The notes: generated from the letters alone by a model not told the origin. 64,000 nucleotides of DNA from Chitinophagales bacterium (GCA_021323755.1 JAJPKJ010000058.1:16212-80211), one strand, 5' to 3'; numbered from the stretch's first letter, positions 42,963-53,938 are shown. Made by a program: numbers and translations.

Positions 42963-43763
42963 TTATTCAAGAATTCTTTCTTCCTGCTTGATCTTTGTTT
43001 TGTTGTTTTTTTGAAGGACCTCTTTTGCAAGATTCAAATAGTTTGCCGCGCCCTTACTGTAAGCATCGTAGAGTATTACCGGTTTCCCTACACTCGGGGC
43101 TTCACTTATTTTTGTATTACGATGAATGATCGTATCAAAAACCATCTCATCAAAATGTTTTCTCAGTTCACTGACTACCTGGTTACATAATCGCAATCGA
43201 CCATCATACATCGTCATCAAAATTCCTTCAATGGATAATTCGGGGTTAAGCCGGTTTTGAACGATCTTGATGGTGTTTAATAATTTCCCCAATCCTTCGA
43301 GGGCAAAAAATTCTGTTTGAACCGGAACAATGACCGAATCCGATGCAGTCAAGGCATTTACCGTAATCAATCCCAAAGACGGGGAACAGTCGATTATGAT
43401 AAATTCATAATCGTTTTTTATCGGCTCAAGAATATTTTTAAGAACACGTTCGCGATTGGGATAATTTATCATTTCAATTTCAGCGCCGACCAAATCAATA
43501 TGCGAAGGGATTACATCCAGATTGGGGATCTCAGATTTCAATATTACATCTTTGGCAAGGGTGTTGTTTACCATGCAATCGTACAAGCTATGCGTGATAT
43601 TGTGCAGGTCGAAACCCACGCCAGTCGTGCTATTTGCCTGCGGATCCGCATCAACCAGCAAGGTCCGAAATTCAAGCACAGCCAAACTTGCCGCCAAATT
43701 GATGGCAGATGTGGTTTTCCCAACTCCTCCTTTCTGATTTGCTACACCAATTGTTTTTGCCAT
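42963..43763 (-). CDS. parA: Chromosome-partitioning ATPase ParA/Soj
   Basis: The ATG at 43763 gives the standard start [18 protein letters not shown] with the deviant Walker A KGGVGKTT; the frame from 43793 is longer by ten residues and not needed. Walker A' ([10 protein letters not shown]) and Walker B ([14 protein letters not shown]) are present. ParA binds nonspecific DNA and is stimulated by ParB. It is the first gene of the parA-parB-DUF5683-dapB run. A promoter with TATTTTTG at 43910-43917 lies about 150 bp upstream. Confidence 0.95.
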   Translation of the reverse strand: MAKTIGVANQKGGVGKTTSAINLAASLAVLEFRTLLVDADPQANSTTGVGFDLHNITHSLYDCMVNNTLAKDVILKSEIPNLDVIPSHIDLVGAEIEMINYPNRERVLKNILEPIKNDYEFIIIDCSPSLGLITVNALTASDSVIVPVQTEFFALEGLGKLLNTIKIVQNRLNPELSIEGILMTMYDGRLRLCNQVVSELRKHFDEMVFDTIIHRNTKISEAPSVGKPVILYDAYSKGAANYLNLAKEVLQKNNKTKIKQEERILE

Positions 43764-43909
43764 AAGGTAATCAAAGCCGTGTTTATTATTCACAACTATT
43801 TAAAATCGTAAAGAAATCTGGAAATCATCATTCATGGTAAAATTGTGCCCAATTAATAAAATTGCAAAATTTAGTTTTCCAATATTTATCAACTTATAAT
43901 TACAATTGG

Positions 43910-43942
43910 CAAAAATACAGCTTAGGCATAAATTGTGGCCAA
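43910..43942 (-). promoter_or_regulatory. Predicted promoter upstream of parA
   Basis: On the minus strand the -7 box TATTTTTG (43910-43917) is preceded by TTG at 43940-43942, a spacing of 22 nt, close to the -33/-7 layout of Bacteroidota. The leader to the parA ATG would be about 145 nt. Confidence 0.4.
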
Positions 43943-43981
43943 CATTAGCCATTCTTTAATGTTATACATTCTTTTGAAAAA

Positions 43982-44482
43982 ATGTACACGATAATTTCAG
44001 GGACCAACCGACCAAAAAGCAATACCATCAATGTAGCCCGGCAGTACCAGCAACTATTGAAGCAGCAAGGCATTAGCGCAAATTTGCTTTCCCTGGAAAA
44101 ATTGAATGTGCTGGAGCGTAATGCTGAATTTGAAAAAATCGAATCGGATATTTTGGTCCCCGCGCAAAAATTCATTTTTATTTCACCGGAATACAACGGG
44201 AGCATTCCGGGTGTTTTAAAATGTGTGTTTGATATCTCAGACATTACCAAAACCTGGTGGAATAAAAAAGCGCTGCTCACCGGCGTTTCAACGGGAAGGG
44301 CCGGAAACCTACGCGGCATGGACGACCTTACCGGCATCCTGCATTACCTGAAAGTGGTTGTCCATCCCAATAAATTACCCATTTCATTGGTTGCGGGATT
44401 GATGGATGCAAATGGTGAAATTGTAGATGCACCAACCCTTGCCGCCGTAAATGCTCAAATAAAGGAATTTATTGAGTTCTGA
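43982..44482 (+). CDS. NADPH-dependent FMN reductase-like flavodoxin-fold protein, 166 aa
   Basis: The Rossmann-like flavodoxin fold starts with IISGTNRPKSNTINVA, the phosphate-binding loop, then FIFISPEYNGSIPGVLKCVFD, the FMN-binding signature of the family, and the late GRAGNLRGMDDLTGILHYL. It probably reduces quinones or azo compounds with NADPH. A TTCTTTTG box ends 5 nt before the ATG, again suggesting a near-leaderless mRNA. It is divergent from parA. Confidence 0.9.
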   Translation: MYTIISGTNRPKSNTINVARQYQQLLKQQGISANLLSLEKLNVLERNAEFEKIESDILVPAQKFIFISPEYNGSIPGVLKCVFDISDITKTWWNKKALLTGVSTGRAGNLRGMDDLTGILHYLKVVVHPNKLPISLVAGLMDANGEIVDAPTLAAVNAQIKEFIEF

Positions 44483-44502
44483 ATGAATGAATAATGTTTT
44501 AT

Positions 44503-44510
44503 AATCTTTG
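44503..44510 (+). promoter_or_regulatory. Predicted -7 box of the metallophosphoesterase gene
   Basis: AATCTTTG has one mismatch to TAnnTTTG and lies 14 nt before the ATG at 44525. Confidence 0.35.
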
Positions 44511-44524
44511 CAAAAATTAATTAC

Positions 44525-45787
44525 ATGCGCATCGGAAAATTTGTTTGGCTACTTCTCGTAATCATGTTTCTACTGGATCTCTATGTTTACCAGGCATTGA
44601 AACTGGTGAGCAATAACCTTTCTCAAAAAACAAAAATGTTTGTTTATGGCGGCTACTGGACAATCTCGGTCATAGTGCTCCTGTTCATTTTCATCTTACC
44701 TTTTATAAATTTTGTCGAGCTGCCGGCAGCGGTCAGAAATTATGTGTTTGCCATTGTTCTGGGTTTATTTTTTGCAAAATTGCTTGCTTCTGTTTTCTTT
44801 TTGATCGATGATATCAGAAGATTGATCCAATGGGCGAGCGGAAAATTGTTTTTTCAAAATACGGAAGGTGAAAACATGAGCAGTGAGGGTATTTCCCGGT
44901 CTGTTTTTTTAAGCTGGGTCGGATTGGGAATCGGCGGTGGTTTATTTTCTACCCTGCTTTATGGCTTCACCAATAAATATAATTACAGGATCAAGCGCGT
45001 AAAATTATCTTTTGATAATTTACCCGCGTCATTCAAAGGATTGAAAATTGTCCAGATCTCCGATATTCATTCAGGGAGTTTCACCAATAAAAAAGCGGTC
45101 AATCGCGGAGTGGATATGATATTGAATGAAAACGCGGACCTGATCTTATTTACGGGTGATCTGGTCAATGACCGGGCAATAGAAATGACCAACTATATGG
45201 ACGTCTTCAACCGGCTGAAAGCGCCGATGGGCGTATATTCCACGCTGGGCAATCATGATTACGGGGATTATCTTTATGGCGCTCATCCTACCGGTGAAAA
45301 AGCGATTGCGAAAGCAGAGAATTTAGAACACCTCAAACGAATTCATGGTGAATTAGGATGGAGATTATTGCTCGACGAAAATGTGGCCCTGGAAAAAAAC
45401 AATGAAAAAATTGCACTCATCGGGGTGCAGAATATCAGCGGCCGAAAGTCCTTTCATAGTTATGGGGATCTTGCAAAAGCTTCTGCTGGCACCGAACAGT
45501 ATCCATTCAAAATTTTAATGAGCCATGATCCCAGCCACTGGGACAAGGAAGTAACCAGTAAATACAAAGATATCGACCTCACCTTATCGGGGCACACGCA
45601 CGGTATGCAATTTGGGGTAGAAATTCCGGGATTTAAATGGAGCCCCGTTGAGTATGTGTATAAAGAATGGGCCGGACTTTATGAAGAAGGAAAACAAAAA
45701 ATTTATGTAAACCGGGGTTATGGTTTTATCGGCTATCCCGGAAGAGTTGGCATATTGCCTGAAATTACCGTGGTTGAATTGGCCTGA
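44525..45787 (+). CDS. Membrane-anchored metallophosphoesterase (YkuE-like), 420 aa
   Basis: About four membrane helices occupy residues 1-160. The C-terminal half is a calcineurin-like phosphoesterase: VQISDIHSGSF, LILFTGDLVND, STLGNHDYGDY, LMSHDPSHWD, and LSGHTHGMQFG. All five metal motifs are intact. The YkuE/YaeI branch acts on membrane-associated phosphoesters such as UDP-lipid intermediates; the substrate here is not determined. The active domain is predicted to face the periplasm. Confidence 0.88.
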   Translation: MRIGKFVWLLLVIMFLLDLYVYQALKLVSNNLSQKTKMFVYGGYWTISVIVLLFIFILPFINFVELPAAVRNYVFAIVLGLFFAKLLASVFFLIDDIRRLIQWASGKLFFQNTEGENMSSEGISRSVFLSWVGLGIGGGLFSTLLYGFTNKYNYRIKRVKLSFDNLPASFKGLKIVQISDIHSGSFTNKKAVNRGVDMILNENADLILFTGDLVNDRAIEMTNYMDVFNRLKAPMGVYSTLGNHDYGDYLYGAHPTGEKAIAKAENLEHLKRIHGELGWRLLLDENVALEKNNEKIALIGVQNISGRKSFHSYGDLAKASAGTEQYPFKILMSHDPSHWDKEVTSKYKDIDLTLSGHTHGMQFGVEIPGFKWSPVEYVYKEWAGLYEEGKQKIYVNRGYGFIGYPGRVGILPEITVVELA

Positions 45788-45992
45788 CAGGATCGTTTTA
45801 TAACGTTGATGTATACCCGCAATTTAAGACCGCATCCTCATTTGTAGAATTTATTTCCCGCTTAAACCTTCCCGCAAAAAAATTATCTAACTCTTAACGA
45901 ACAATTAAATCATTTTAACATATCTCATAAAATATTAGCACGTAATTTTCGTCATATTTTGAATCATTATTTTCAACCCAAAAGGAAAAAAC

Positions 45993-46598
45993 ATGAAAAC
46001 TAAGTCAGTTATTTTATCGGTAATGCTGATCATGATTATGGCAGTTGGTGCAAATGCACAAGGATTTGAATTAGGAATAAAAGGCGGCGCAAATTTTTCT
46101 AAAGTGACAGACAACGGCAATTACCAGTCGGCTTTAACCAATGAATTTAAATTTGGCTACAGCCTTGGGGCATTCGCCATTTTGAATTTTAACAAACACA
46201 TTGGCATTCAACCGGAACTTTTATGGAATGAATATCAAACGCACACAACAGTCAATGCCAATGATGTTTATACTGATCTGTGGAACGATAAAAATATTAA
46301 CCTGAACTATTTAACCGTTCCTGTTCTATTGAATTTATCGCCGAGCAAAATAATCACTTTTCAGGTCGGCCCGCAATTCGGGATTTTGATCAATCAATCC
46401 CAGACCCTTGTGAACAATGCCAAAGACGCATTTAAGAAGGGAGACTTTTCCATGGTCGGCGGTGTCCAATTAAATCTTGGATGGGTAAAGCTTGGGGCAC
46501 GCTATGTAGTTGGTTTAAATAATATTTCTGATCTGCCCAGTACCAATTCATGGAAAAATCAGGGTGCACAGGCCTATCTTGGATTCAAGATCTTATAA
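45993..46598 (+). CDS. PorT-like outer-membrane barrel protein, 201 aa
   Basis: A signal peptide (ending GANAQ) is followed by the typical start GFELGIKGGANFSKVTDNG of the PorT/OMP_b-brl_2 family, with barrel strands IGIQPELLWN, ITFQVGPQFGILIN, GDFSMVGGVQLNLGW and a C-terminal AYLGFKIL. It is a small 8-10-strand barrel of unknown function. An A-rich Shine-Dalgarno-like AAAAGGA lies 8 nt before the ATG, which is unusual for this genome and hints at strong translation. A terminator follows. Confidence 0.88.
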   Translation: MKTKSVILSVMLIMIMAVGANAQGFELGIKGGANFSKVTDNGNYQSALTNEFKFGYSLGAFAILNFNKHIGIQPELLWNEYQTHTTVNANDVYTDLWNDKNINLNYLTVPVLLNLSPSKIITFQVGPQFGILINQSQTLVNNAKDAFKKGDFSMVGGVQLNLGWVKLGARYVVGLNNISDLPSTNSWKNQGAQAYLGFKIL

Positions 46599-46614
46599 AA
46601 AATATACCTCTTTT

Positions 46615-46650
46615 AAAAAAGCTTTCCCCCAAAAGGAGGGCTTTTTTATT
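46615..46650 (+). terminator. Terminator after the barrel gene
   Basis: Inverted arms AAAAAAGC and GCTTTTTT flank a C-rich/G-rich core, closing 17 bp after the stop and ending in TTTTTTATT. On the minus strand the core pairs better (through G-T), so it may be bidirectional. Confidence 0.7.
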
Positions 46651-46766
46651 GTCGCAAAACGGTTACCGGCACCCAGATGCTGGCACCATAATTGACCTAT
46701 ATTGACTTCACTAAAAAATAGTAGGATTATCCCTAAACAGGTGTTATTTTGTCACCTAATAATAAT

Positions 46767-49169
46767 ATGAAAGAGGCGAATTTTTTTCTGCGCACTGAAG
46801 ATGAAATGGAGTTCATGCCAATCATTCCCTTAAACGAGAGTGATAATGACACCCTTAATGAGGTTGAGTTCCCCAAGGAGTTGCCGGTACTTCCTTTGAG
46901 AAATACTGTGCTTTTCCCCGGCGTTGTTCTGCCCATCACCGTTGGCAGGGATAAGAGTATAAAGGCAGTGAACGATGTTTACGCTGCTGACAAATTGATA
47001 GGCGTTTTAGCGCAAAAAGACAGTAGCATAGAAGAGCCCAAAGTTGGCGACCTGGAAGATGTTGGGACAGTTGCACGGATCATTAAGTTGATAAAAATGC
47101 CTGATGGCGGAACTACGGTGATCATTCAGGGCAAGAGAAGATTTAAAGTGGGTGCTATTACTGCCGACGATCCCTATTTTAAGGCCCAGGTTGTTTTATT
47201 ACAGGAGGAAGAAGCTCCCACAGATCAGGATTTTGAGGCCTACGTTTCAAACATTAAAGATATTGCCACGCAGATAATCCAGCTTTCACCCAATATTCCA
47301 TCGGAAGCTGCCATCATTTTAAAAAATATAGAGAATCCTTCCTTTCTTATCCATTTTATTTCCAGCAATCTAAATGCAGAGTTACACGAAAAACAACAGG
47401 TGCTTAAACTCAATCATATCAAAGCGCGTGCAGATCTGCTCATGCAATTATTACAAAGAGAATTGCAGTTTGCTGAATTAAAAAACAAGCTCACTACAAA
47501 GACAAAAACAGAACTTGATAAGCAACAGCGCGAATATTTTTTACAGCAGCAATTAAAAAGTATCAAAGATGAATTGGGCGGAGATACCAATGAGCGCGAA
47601 ATAAAAGAGATGCAGAAAAAGGCGGAAGCAAAAAAATGGCCGGCTGCTGCAAAAGAACTTTTTAAAAAAGGAACAGAGAAATTGGAAAGAATGCATCCGT
47701 CAACTCCGGATTATTCGGTGATCTATAATCATCTCGACCTGATGCTCGACTTACCCTGGAATGAATACACAGAAGACGGATATGATCTGAAGAGAGCAAA
47801 AAAGATACTTGATGCAGATAATTACGGATTGCATAAAGTGAAAAGCCGCATCATAGAATATCTTGCTGTGCTGAAATTAAAAGGTGATATGAAAAGCCCG
47901 ATATTATGTTTTATCGGACCGCCGGGGATTGGTAAAACATCCCTGGGTAAAAGTATTGCCAATGCGATCGGAAGAAAATATGTGCGTATTAGTCTGGGTG
48001 GGCTGCATGATGAAAGTGAAATACGCGGACATCGCAAAACCTATATCGGCGCAATGCCCGGAAGAATTTTGCAGGCAATAAGAAAAGTGAAATCATCAAA
48101 TCCGGTTATTGTTTTGGATGAAATTGATAAAGTGGGAACCGATTTTAGAGGAGATCCATCGTCTGCATTACTGGAGGTGCTGGATCCTGAACAGAATAAT
48201 ACTTTCTACGATAATTATCTTGAGCTGGAATATGACCTGAGCAAAACACTCTTCATCGCAACGGCAAATGACATCAATCATATTCAGCCTGCATTGCGCG
48301 ACAGGCTTGAGATCATTGATCTGAGCGGATATGCTGTCGAAGAAAAAATTCAAATCGCAAAACGTCATCTTCTCCCAAAACAAAAAGAAGCGCATGGATT
48401 GGGCAATATCAACTTTGGAATGAGCGATAAGGTTTTGGAAAAAATAATTCAGGACTATACCAGGGAAAGTGGTGTTCGCGAATTGGATAGGCAACTTGCT
48501 TCAATCATGCGTTTCCAGGCAAAGGAATTTGCAACAAAAGGAAAATTAAAACCATTATTTTCCGCAGGAAATGTCGAAAAAGTGCTGGGCAAACCAAAAT
48601 ATAGCAATGATCTGTATAAAGTGGCCAATTTGCCCGGTGTTGCCGTCGGACTTGCCTGGACCTATGTAGGTGGGGATATTTTATTTGTTGAAACTTCTTT
48701 AAGCGAAGGAAAGGGTGAATTGAAATTGACCGGCAATCTGGGCAATGTGATGAAAGAAAGTGCGATCACAGCGCTTACTTATTTACAATCTAATGCAAAG
48801 AAATACGGGATTGATTCCTCTGTTTTCAATAAAAATACCATTCACGTGCATGTGCCGGAAGGTGCAGTACCCAAAGACGGACCGAGCGCGGGCATTACCA
48901 TGATGACTTCAATCGCATCAGCAATCACCGGAAAGCGCGTAAAGCCATATTTAGCCATGACCGGTGAAATCACCTTGCGCGGTCAGGTATTGCCTGTCGG
49001 CGGAATCAAAGAAAAAATTCTTGCAGCAAAACGTGCCGGATTAAAAGAAATAATTCTTTGCTCACAAAACGAAAAAGATATTCTTGAAATTGATTCTGCT
49101 TTTATCAAAGGCATCAAATTTCATTATGTTAAAACAATGCAGCAGGTACTTGATACAGCATTGGTTTAA
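46767..49169 (+). CDS. lon: ATP-dependent protease Lon
   Basis: The ATG at 46767 is chosen over a TTG at 46749, which overlaps a likely -7 box (TTATTTTG, 46744-46751). The 800-residue product has the N-terminal LON substrate domain ([23 protein letters not shown]), a coiled-coil region, the AAA+ module with Walker [10 protein letters not shown] near residue 385, and the C-terminal S16 protease domain with catalytic Ser707 in [10 protein letters not shown] and Lys748 in [14 protein letters not shown]. It degrades misfolded and regulatory proteins. It is a single gene with an excellent terminator. Confidence 0.97.
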   Translation: MKEANFFLRTEDEMEFMPIIPLNESDNDTLNEVEFPKELPVLPLRNTVLFPGVVLPITVGRDKSIKAVNDVYAADKLIGVLAQKDSSIEEPKVGDLEDVGTVARIIKLIKMPDGGTTVIIQGKRRFKVGAITADDPYFKAQVVLLQEEEAPTDQDFEAYVSNIKDIATQIIQLSPNIPSEAAIILKNIENPSFLIHFISSNLNAELHEKQQVLKLNHIKARADLLMQLLQRELQFAELKNKLTTKTKTELDKQQREYFLQQQLKSIKDELGGDTNEREIKEMQKKAEAKKWPAAAKELFKKGTEKLERMHPSTPDYSVIYNHLDLMLDLPWNEYTEDGYDLKRAKKILDADNYGLHKVKSRIIEYLAVLKLKGDMKSPILCFIGPPGIGKTSLGKSIANAIGRKYVRISLGGLHDESEIRGHRKTYIGAMPGRILQAIRKVKSSNPVIVLDEIDKVGTDFRGDPSSALLEVLDPEQNNTFYDNYLELEYDLSKTLFIATANDINHIQPALRDRLEIIDLSGYAVEEKIQIAKRHLLPKQKEAHGLGNINFGMSDKVLEKIIQDYTRESGVRELDRQLASIMRFQAKEFATKGKLKPLFSAGNVEKVLGKPKYSNDLYKVANLPGVAVGLAWTYVGGDILFVETSLSEGKGELKLTGNLGNVMKESAITALTYLQSNAKKYGIDSSVFNKNTIHVHVPEGAVPKDGPSAGITMMTSIASAITGKRVKPYLAMTGEITLRGQVLPVGGIKEKILAAKRAGLKEIILCSQNEKDILEIDSAFIKGIKFHYVKTMQQVLDTALV

Positions 49170-49297
49170 ACATAAACGCTAGCCGGATCTATTCAGGCAA
49201 AGCTTTCACAAAACTTTAGTGAACTGTTAACCCGCATTGGATGTTATTAATGAAGTCAACCAGATTTTCATGTTGGTTGTTTTAAGGGTTAAAAAGG

Positions 49298-49328
49298 TTC
49301 CCCCATGTCAATGGGGGAATTTTTTTTC
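49298..49328 (+). terminator. Strong intrinsic terminator of lon
   Basis: A perfect 9 bp stem TTCCCCCAT / ATGGGGGAA with loop GTCA is followed by eight T. It lies about 130 bp after the lon stop. Confidence 0.92.
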
Positions 49329-49372
49329 TTTGTTGCCCCTCATAGCATATTTATTGGGCATCCTTGAGTATT

Positions 49373-50359
49373 TCAAGCTTTCCACTCCTCAGCCATTTCT
49401 TTTTCGTTCTTGAATGCTTCACGCGGTTTTAGTCCCAGTAGATCAAACATCAAATTGTCTTCTTCAAAAGAAGGATTTGGTGTGGTTAATAATTTATCTC
49501 CGCCAAAAATAGAATTGGCGCCAGCCATAAAACATAAAGCTTGTTCGGCAACACTCATATCCGTTCTTCCAGCGCTCAATCGCACCATGGTTTTAGGCAT
49601 TAATATTCTCGCCGTTGCAATCATGCGCACCATGTCCCAGATATCAACCTTAGGATTGTTTTCCAACGGCGTTCCTTTGATTCTCACCAACGCATTGATG
49701 GGAACGCTTTCGGGATGTTCCGGAAGTGTTGCCAAAGTGTGCAACATTTTTATTCTGTCACTATGCGTTTCGCCCAATCCGATGATTCCGCCGCAACAAA
49801 CCGTTACGCCGGCTTTGCGAACATTGTCGAGTGTTTGCAAACGATCATCATAGGTTCGCGTAGTAATAATCTCATTGTAATATTCCGCAGAAGTATCGAG
49901 ATTATGATTGTATGCATACAATCCCGCGTCCGCCAATTTTTTTGCCTGTGAATCGGTAAGCATCCCCAATGTGCAACAAACCTCCATTCCTATTTCATTG
50001 ACAGCCGTTACCATTTCCAGCACCCGGTCAAAGTCTTTATTGTCTCTTACCTCACGCCAGGCTGCGCCCATGCAAAATCTTGTAGAACCAGCCGCTTTTG
50101 CTTTCGCAGCATATTCAACAACCTGCTCTTTCTGTAAGAGCGCATGAACATCAACGTTAGTATGGTAACGCGCGGCCTGCGGACAATAGGCGCAGTCTTC
50201 CGGGCAGCCCCCGGTCTTGATTGATAACAAAGTGCAAACCTGAACCTCTGCCGTATCATTATATTCGCGATGAACAGTTGCAGCGCGATAGATCAACTCT
50301 AATAATGAAGTGTTGTATAAATTTTGCACTTCTGTAATTGCCCAGTTATTTCTGATCAT
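49373..50359 (-). CDS. bioB: Biotin synthase
   Basis: BioB inserts sulfur into dethiobiotin. Counting from the ATG at 50359, the radical-SAM cluster is Cys52-Cys56-Cys59 in [10 protein letters not shown], and the arginine and asparagine of the second cluster region are in [10 protein letters not shown]. Further signatures are [16 protein letters not shown] and [16 protein letters not shown] at 50368 overlaps the stop of the sulfatase-like gene by 4 bp and could be the translationally coupled start. Biotin genes are otherwise only represented here by bioA at 4643. Confidence 0.95.
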   Translation of the reverse strand: MIRNNWAITEVQNLYNTSLLELIYRAATVHREYNDTAEVQVCTLLSIKTGGCPEDCAYCPQAARYHTNVDVHALLQKEQVVEYAAKAKAAGSTRFCMGAAWREVRDNKDFDRVLEMVTAVNEIGMEVCCTLGMLTDSQAKKLADAGLYAYNHNLDTSAEYYNEIITTRTYDDRLQTLDNVRKAGVTVCCGGIIGLGETHSDRIKMLHTLATLPEHPESVPINALVRIKGTPLENNPKVDIWDMVRMIATARILMPKTMVRLSAGRTDMSVAEQALCFMAGANSIFGGDKLLTTPNPSFEEDNLMFDLLGLKPREAFKNEKEMAEEWKA

Positions 50360-50364
50360 AACAA

Positions 50365-51864
50365 TCACTGTTTATCGTGTAAATATATGGAGGTATCGTT
50401 TAGTAAAGGAATATTTTGCTTAAACATTTTATTGAAAACAACACGAAACATATTTACGTTCGTAATGCTATCGTAAAATAAATGATAATCTTTATCCGGA
50501 AAAAAAACCGCGTTCTGATTCTGAAAAAAATTGATCGGATATTTTTCTTTGGTGTCGTATCTGAATCCATGATCTCCCATAAAAATGATCACCGCAGAAT
50601 CGTTTGTGTTTTTTCGAATGGCGTTTATTAATTCTTTTACGCGGTCATTCGTATAGGGGATATAATCAAGATAAGGCTGGGTAAGTTTATTGATCACACT
50701 CTCCTTATAAATGGTTGCCTTATCTTTTCTGTTTCCATTTTTATCAAAAAAGAAAGGTGGATGCGGCATATATACATGTCCATAGATAAATCGAGGATGA
50801 TTGGATCTTATTTCACTTTCTCTTTCAACACTGGCAATTATCTTATCGTTATTGATGACCTGGTTGAAAAAAGTATTTTCGGTAAGCCATTTGATTTCCC
50901 ATTTACCCGTGTAAAACATCCAACCAATATCCCTGCGCAAATAAGCAAATAAGGTCCTGTCGGTGATCAGCTTTGTTTTCAAGGGCAAAAAAGATTGCTC
51001 AACCTTTGAAGGATTGCCGGCAAGATCGAACACCGAATAATTAACGATATCATATCCCTGGTAAGACAAGAATTTTATAACCTGGTCATTTTTGATGAGG
51101 TTATTGCAATACGCATAGTCATCCGCAGTACATGCGTCAGGATTAAAAAATCCGTGCAGGTACGACATGTTCAAAACCGATGACATGGAAAATGGAGTGA
51201 AATTATAATTGCTCCTGCTTTTTGTTTGAATGTGAAACCCGCTGTTGATCAGGAATGTATCGAGATCGCTATTGTCGTAATTGAATTTTTCTTTCAAAGA
51301 AAGTGAACTTGCATATTCATCAAAAAGCAAAAAATAAATATCAGGTTTAGGGCAATCACTGCATACCGAGTAAGTATTATGTTCGGCAAAAGAATACACC
51401 GCAAGTTTATTCGGTGGGGGAAAGATCAGTTTCCATAATATTCCGCCACCATCCACGACCAGATATATTATCAATAAGAGGTTAATGAATAAACTCAGTT
51501 TAATAAAAGGATGTTTGGTTCTTTTTAAAAAGAAGAACAAAAATAAACCGGCAATGAGAAAAAGAGGGATCAGTTCAACGTATTTGTAAAAAAGACCCAA
51601 CTGTAATTTGAAGAAATCGTGAACGGCTCCAAAAAAGCAATAGAAGGCCATCAGATAAGTTGCCATTAATGCGGCTCGCACATAATTCTTGATCAATGGC
51701 ATTATCAAAAAATATAACAAAGCGGCCGCGCCGGTATAAGTGATCATTAACAACAAACAATCGGGAACATTGATATAACCAAAGTTTTCATTGACACCGT
51801 GCAACACAAAAAAAACAGGTAATAAGAATAAGAACAACGGGGTATGCTGCAGCAGTTTCTTCAT
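50365..51864 (-). CDS. Sulfatase/LTA-synthase-like membrane protein, 499 aa
   Basis: Five hydrophobic helices fill residues 1-150; then comes an extracytoplasmic alkaline-phosphatase-superfamily domain. Recognisable are the metal site start [12 protein letters not shown], the segment [17 protein letters not shown] where the nucleophile Ser/Thr is expected, [10 protein letters not shown] and the C-terminal metal motif [12 protein letters not shown]. This layout is that of lipoteichoic-acid-synthase or phosphoethanolamine-transferase relatives, not of a true sulfatase. It likely modifies a surface polymer or lipid. It is directly upstream of bioB with a 4 bp overlap. Confidence 0.85.
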   Translation of the reverse strand: MKKLLQHTPLFLFLLPVFFVLHGVNENFGYINVPDCLLLMITYTGAAALLYFLIMPLIKNYVRAALMATYLMAFYCFFGAVHDFFKLQLGLFYKYVELIPLFLIAGLFLFFFLKRTKHPFIKLSLFINLLLIIYLVVDGGGILWKLIFPPPNKLAVYSFAEHNTYSVCSDCPKPDIYFLLFDEYASSLSLKEKFNYDNSDLDTFLINSGFHIQTKSRSNYNFTPFSMSSVLNMSYLHGFFNPDACTADDYAYCNNLIKNDQVIKFLSYQGYDIVNYSVFDLAGNPSKVEQSFLPLKTKLITDRTLFAYLRRDIGWMFYTGKWEIKWLTENTFFNQVINNDKIIASVERESEIRSNHPRFIYGHVYMPHPPFFFDKNGNRKDKATIYKESVINKLTQPYLDYIPYTNDRVKELINAIRKNTNDSAVIIFMGDHGFRYDTKEKYPINFFQNQNAVFFPDKDYHLFYDSITNVNMFRVVFNKMFKQNIPLLNDTSIYLHDKQ

Positions 51865-51931
51865 TAATTACTGATTATTGTTTTGCAATTGAATTTTAAT
51901 GAAGATGTTCTTGAAAATATAATTGATTTTA

Positions 51932-53050
51932 TCACAAATAAGAAAGATTGGTTTGAGGGGTAAGGTTCAATAGCGTTTCATACATCAATTTAATGGTTTG
52001 TTCAATATCATTTTTATGCAACATTTCCACAGTGGTGTGCATATAGCGAAGCGGAATAGAAATGAGCACCGACGGGCATCCGTCATTTGCATAAGCGAAA
52101 GAATCAGTGTCCGTTCCTGTGCTCCGCGAAACCGTGCGCAACTGAACAGGGATATTTTTCTTTTCTGCCGTTTGCTGTACCAGCGCGAGTAGTTTATTAT
52201 GAACAGCCGGCCCAAATGCCAATGATGGCCCTTTTCCGCAAACAACATCTCCTTCAATGATCTTGTTGATCATTGGCGTTGCCGTGTCGTGTGTCACATC
52301 AGTAATAATGGCAACATCAGGTTTAATGCGCCTGGCGATCATTTCAGCGCCGCGCAATCCAATTTCTTCCTGCACTGCATTAACAATGTACAGGGCAAAA
52401 GGAAGTTTCTTTTTATTCTCTTTTAATAATCTTGCCACTTCTGCGATCATAAAGCCGCCAATCCGATTATCAAAAGCGCGACCGACAAAATAATCATAAG
52501 GCATTTCATCGAAGCCATCCTGGTATGTAACCACGGCACCAATGTGAATGCCCAATTCTTCCACTTCTTTTTTATTTCTGGCCCCACAATCCAGGAACAA
52601 ATTATCAACGCGCGGTTGTGGCTCTTTTGTATCAGCATTGCCCATTCGCGTGTGAATGGCAGGCCATCCAAAAACGCCTTTCACCACATTTTTTTTGCCA
52701 TGGATCAAAACGCGTTGTCCCGGAGCGATCTGATGATCTACTCCTCCATTACGTTTCAGGTATAACAAACCTTCCGGCGTAATATAATTGACAAACCAAC
52801 TGATTTCATCTGCATGCGCCTCAATAACCACTTTAAATTTTGCATCGGGGTTAATGATGCCAACGGCGGTGCCATAGGGATCGGAAAAATGTTTGTCAAT
52901 ATAAGGTTTGAGATATTCGAGCCATAATTTCTGTCCGCTGGTTTCAAAGCCAACCGGTGAGGCATTGTTAATGTATGTTTTTAAAAAACCGAGAGAGTGT
53001 GGAGTAAGAATGGATTTCTTTTTTGGAATCGACCTTGTGCTTTTTGCCAT
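51932..53050 (-). CDS. M42-family metallopeptidase (glutamyl aminopeptidase-type), 372 aa
   Basis: The metal ligands of M42 are seen in order: VIEAHADEISWFV (His), GRAFDNRIGGF (Asp), NAVQEEIGLRGAEM (Glu-Glu), ITDVTHD (Asp) and the last histidine in SIPLRYMHTTVE. The GGVDHQIAPGQRVLIHG segment belongs to the inserted PDZ-like domain of the family. It is a cytoplasmic aminopeptidase, likely forming a dodecamer. The N-terminus is Lys/Arg-rich but has no signal peptide. A -7 box TATTTTTG precedes it. Confidence 0.92.
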   Translation of the reverse strand: MAKSTRSIPKKKSILTPHSLGFLKTYINNASPVGFETSGQKLWLEYLKPYIDKHFSDPYGTAVGIINPDAKFKVVIEAHADEISWFVNYITPEGLLYLKRNGGVDHQIAPGQRVLIHGKKNVVKGVFGWPAIHTRMGNADTKEPQPRVDNLFLDCGARNKKEVEELGIHIGAVVTYQDGFDEMPYDYFVGRAFDNRIGGFMIAEVARLLKENKKKLPFALYIVNAVQEEIGLRGAEMIARRIKPDVAIITDVTHDTATPMINKIIEGDVVCGKGPSLAFGPAVHNKLLALVQQTAEKKNIPVQLRTVSRSTGTDTDSFAYANDGCPSVLISIPLRYMHTTVEMLHKNDIEQTIKLMYETLLNLTPQTNLSYL

Positions 53051-53069
53051 GTAATGTTTTATTAAAATT

Positions 53070-53077
53070 CAAAAATA
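53070..53077 (-). promoter_or_regulatory. Predicted -7 box of the M42 peptidase gene
   Basis: The minus strand reads TATTTTTG, an exact TAnnTTTG match, 19 nt before the ATG at 53050. It lies in the 28 bp gap after the preceding gene's stop. Confidence 0.45.
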
Positions 53078-53078
53078 A

Positions 53079-53918
53079 CTAAATCCTGAAAACAAGCATT
53101 AATAAACCCGAAAGCATCATTAATCCATCAAGAATAAAGTAATAGAGGTAATCAGAGAAATTTTTTTTTGCATAATTATATAAGAATCCAAGGAGGATTC
53201 CGGGAATCAATATGATTACACTTAAAAAAACGGAGTGGCTGAACCAATAAAGCGCGATAGAGGAAACGCCAAAAAGCATTAATGAAGCAGCAAACAGATT
53301 ATTAATTCCTCTTTCATTGAAATAAGTGATCATGCTGCGGATATTATCGCGTTTGTCGTCTTCCCTGTCGCGATAATCGAATAATATACAAATGCTGTAA
53401 ATCAAAAAAAAGCGGCTAACAGAAAATAAGAAGAATTCATTTTCCCATTTAACCCCTTCAATGATGATGGGCAAAATGGTGGTTACATACATCCACACAA
53501 AAGCGAGAAAAATCGTTTTTCCCACTGCAATTTTTTTCAGGTCTTTGAAAAATGGTTGCGGCAATTTGGGGGCTGAATATAAAAAAGTAAAAAAAACGCC
53601 GAAAATAATAGCAAACCAATGATCTATTAGCAGATAGAAATAAAATGCGGAGCCGGATAGCCCGACCAGGTAGAGTATAAGATGTAAAGTTTTATGGTGC
53701 CGCGTCCATTGTACCCTTGTTGACGATATGGTAGCATCGGCGGAGAGATACCAATGAAAATTATAGCTGCAAATGGTTGAAAAGAAAATAAAAAGGATAA
53801 GATTGAGGGAAGGCTGACGATGACCGGTCAATTGAAGCGTTTGAAAAGTCATCAACACAGCGCATAAAGAAATATACAGGCTGCTGAAAATAAAAAAATC
53901 AAATGCTTTTTTAAACAC
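53079..53918 (-). CDS. UbiA-like polytopic membrane protein, 279 aa
   Basis: Eight or nine membrane helices can be drawn. The segment ILFDYRDREDDKRDNIRSM (Asp181-Asp188) is like the second Asp-rich motif of UbiA prenyltransferases (DxxxDxxxD). The first motif (NDxxDxxxD) is not clear: the corresponding part is SYNFHWYLSAD, with a tryptophan and without the Asp pair. Start is a GTG. It could be a degenerate UbiA member with altered or absent prenyl-diphosphate binding. It lies 28 bp before the M42 peptidase gene. Confidence 0.6.
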   Translation of the reverse strand: MFKKAFDFFIFSSLYISLCAVLMTFQTLQLTGHRQPSLNLILFIFFSTICSYNFHWYLSADATISSTRVQWTRHHKTLHLILYLVGLSGSAFYFYLLIDHWFAIIFGVFFTFLYSAPKLPQPFFKDLKKIAVGKTIFLAFVWMYVTTILPIIIEGVKWENEFFLFSVSRFFLIYSICILFDYRDREDDKRDNIRSMITYFNERGINNLFAASLMLFGVSSIALYWFSHSVFLSVIILIPGILLGFLYNYAKKNFSDYLYYFILDGLMMLSGLLMLVFRI

Positions 53919-53938
53919 TGCAATAAATTAAATGCAAT

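Noticed and set aside
43317..43811. 164-codon plus-strand ORF
   Set aside because: Antisense to parA over nearly all its length; the parA frame has clear Walker motifs, so this is a shadow.
42899..43981. Search for a parS site near parA/parB
   Set aside because: No 16 bp palindrome of the TGTTTCACGTGAAACA type or near variant was found in the gaps around parA and parB.
49410..49853. 147-codon plus-strand ORF
   Set aside because: Antisense to bioB, which is secure from its cluster cysteines.
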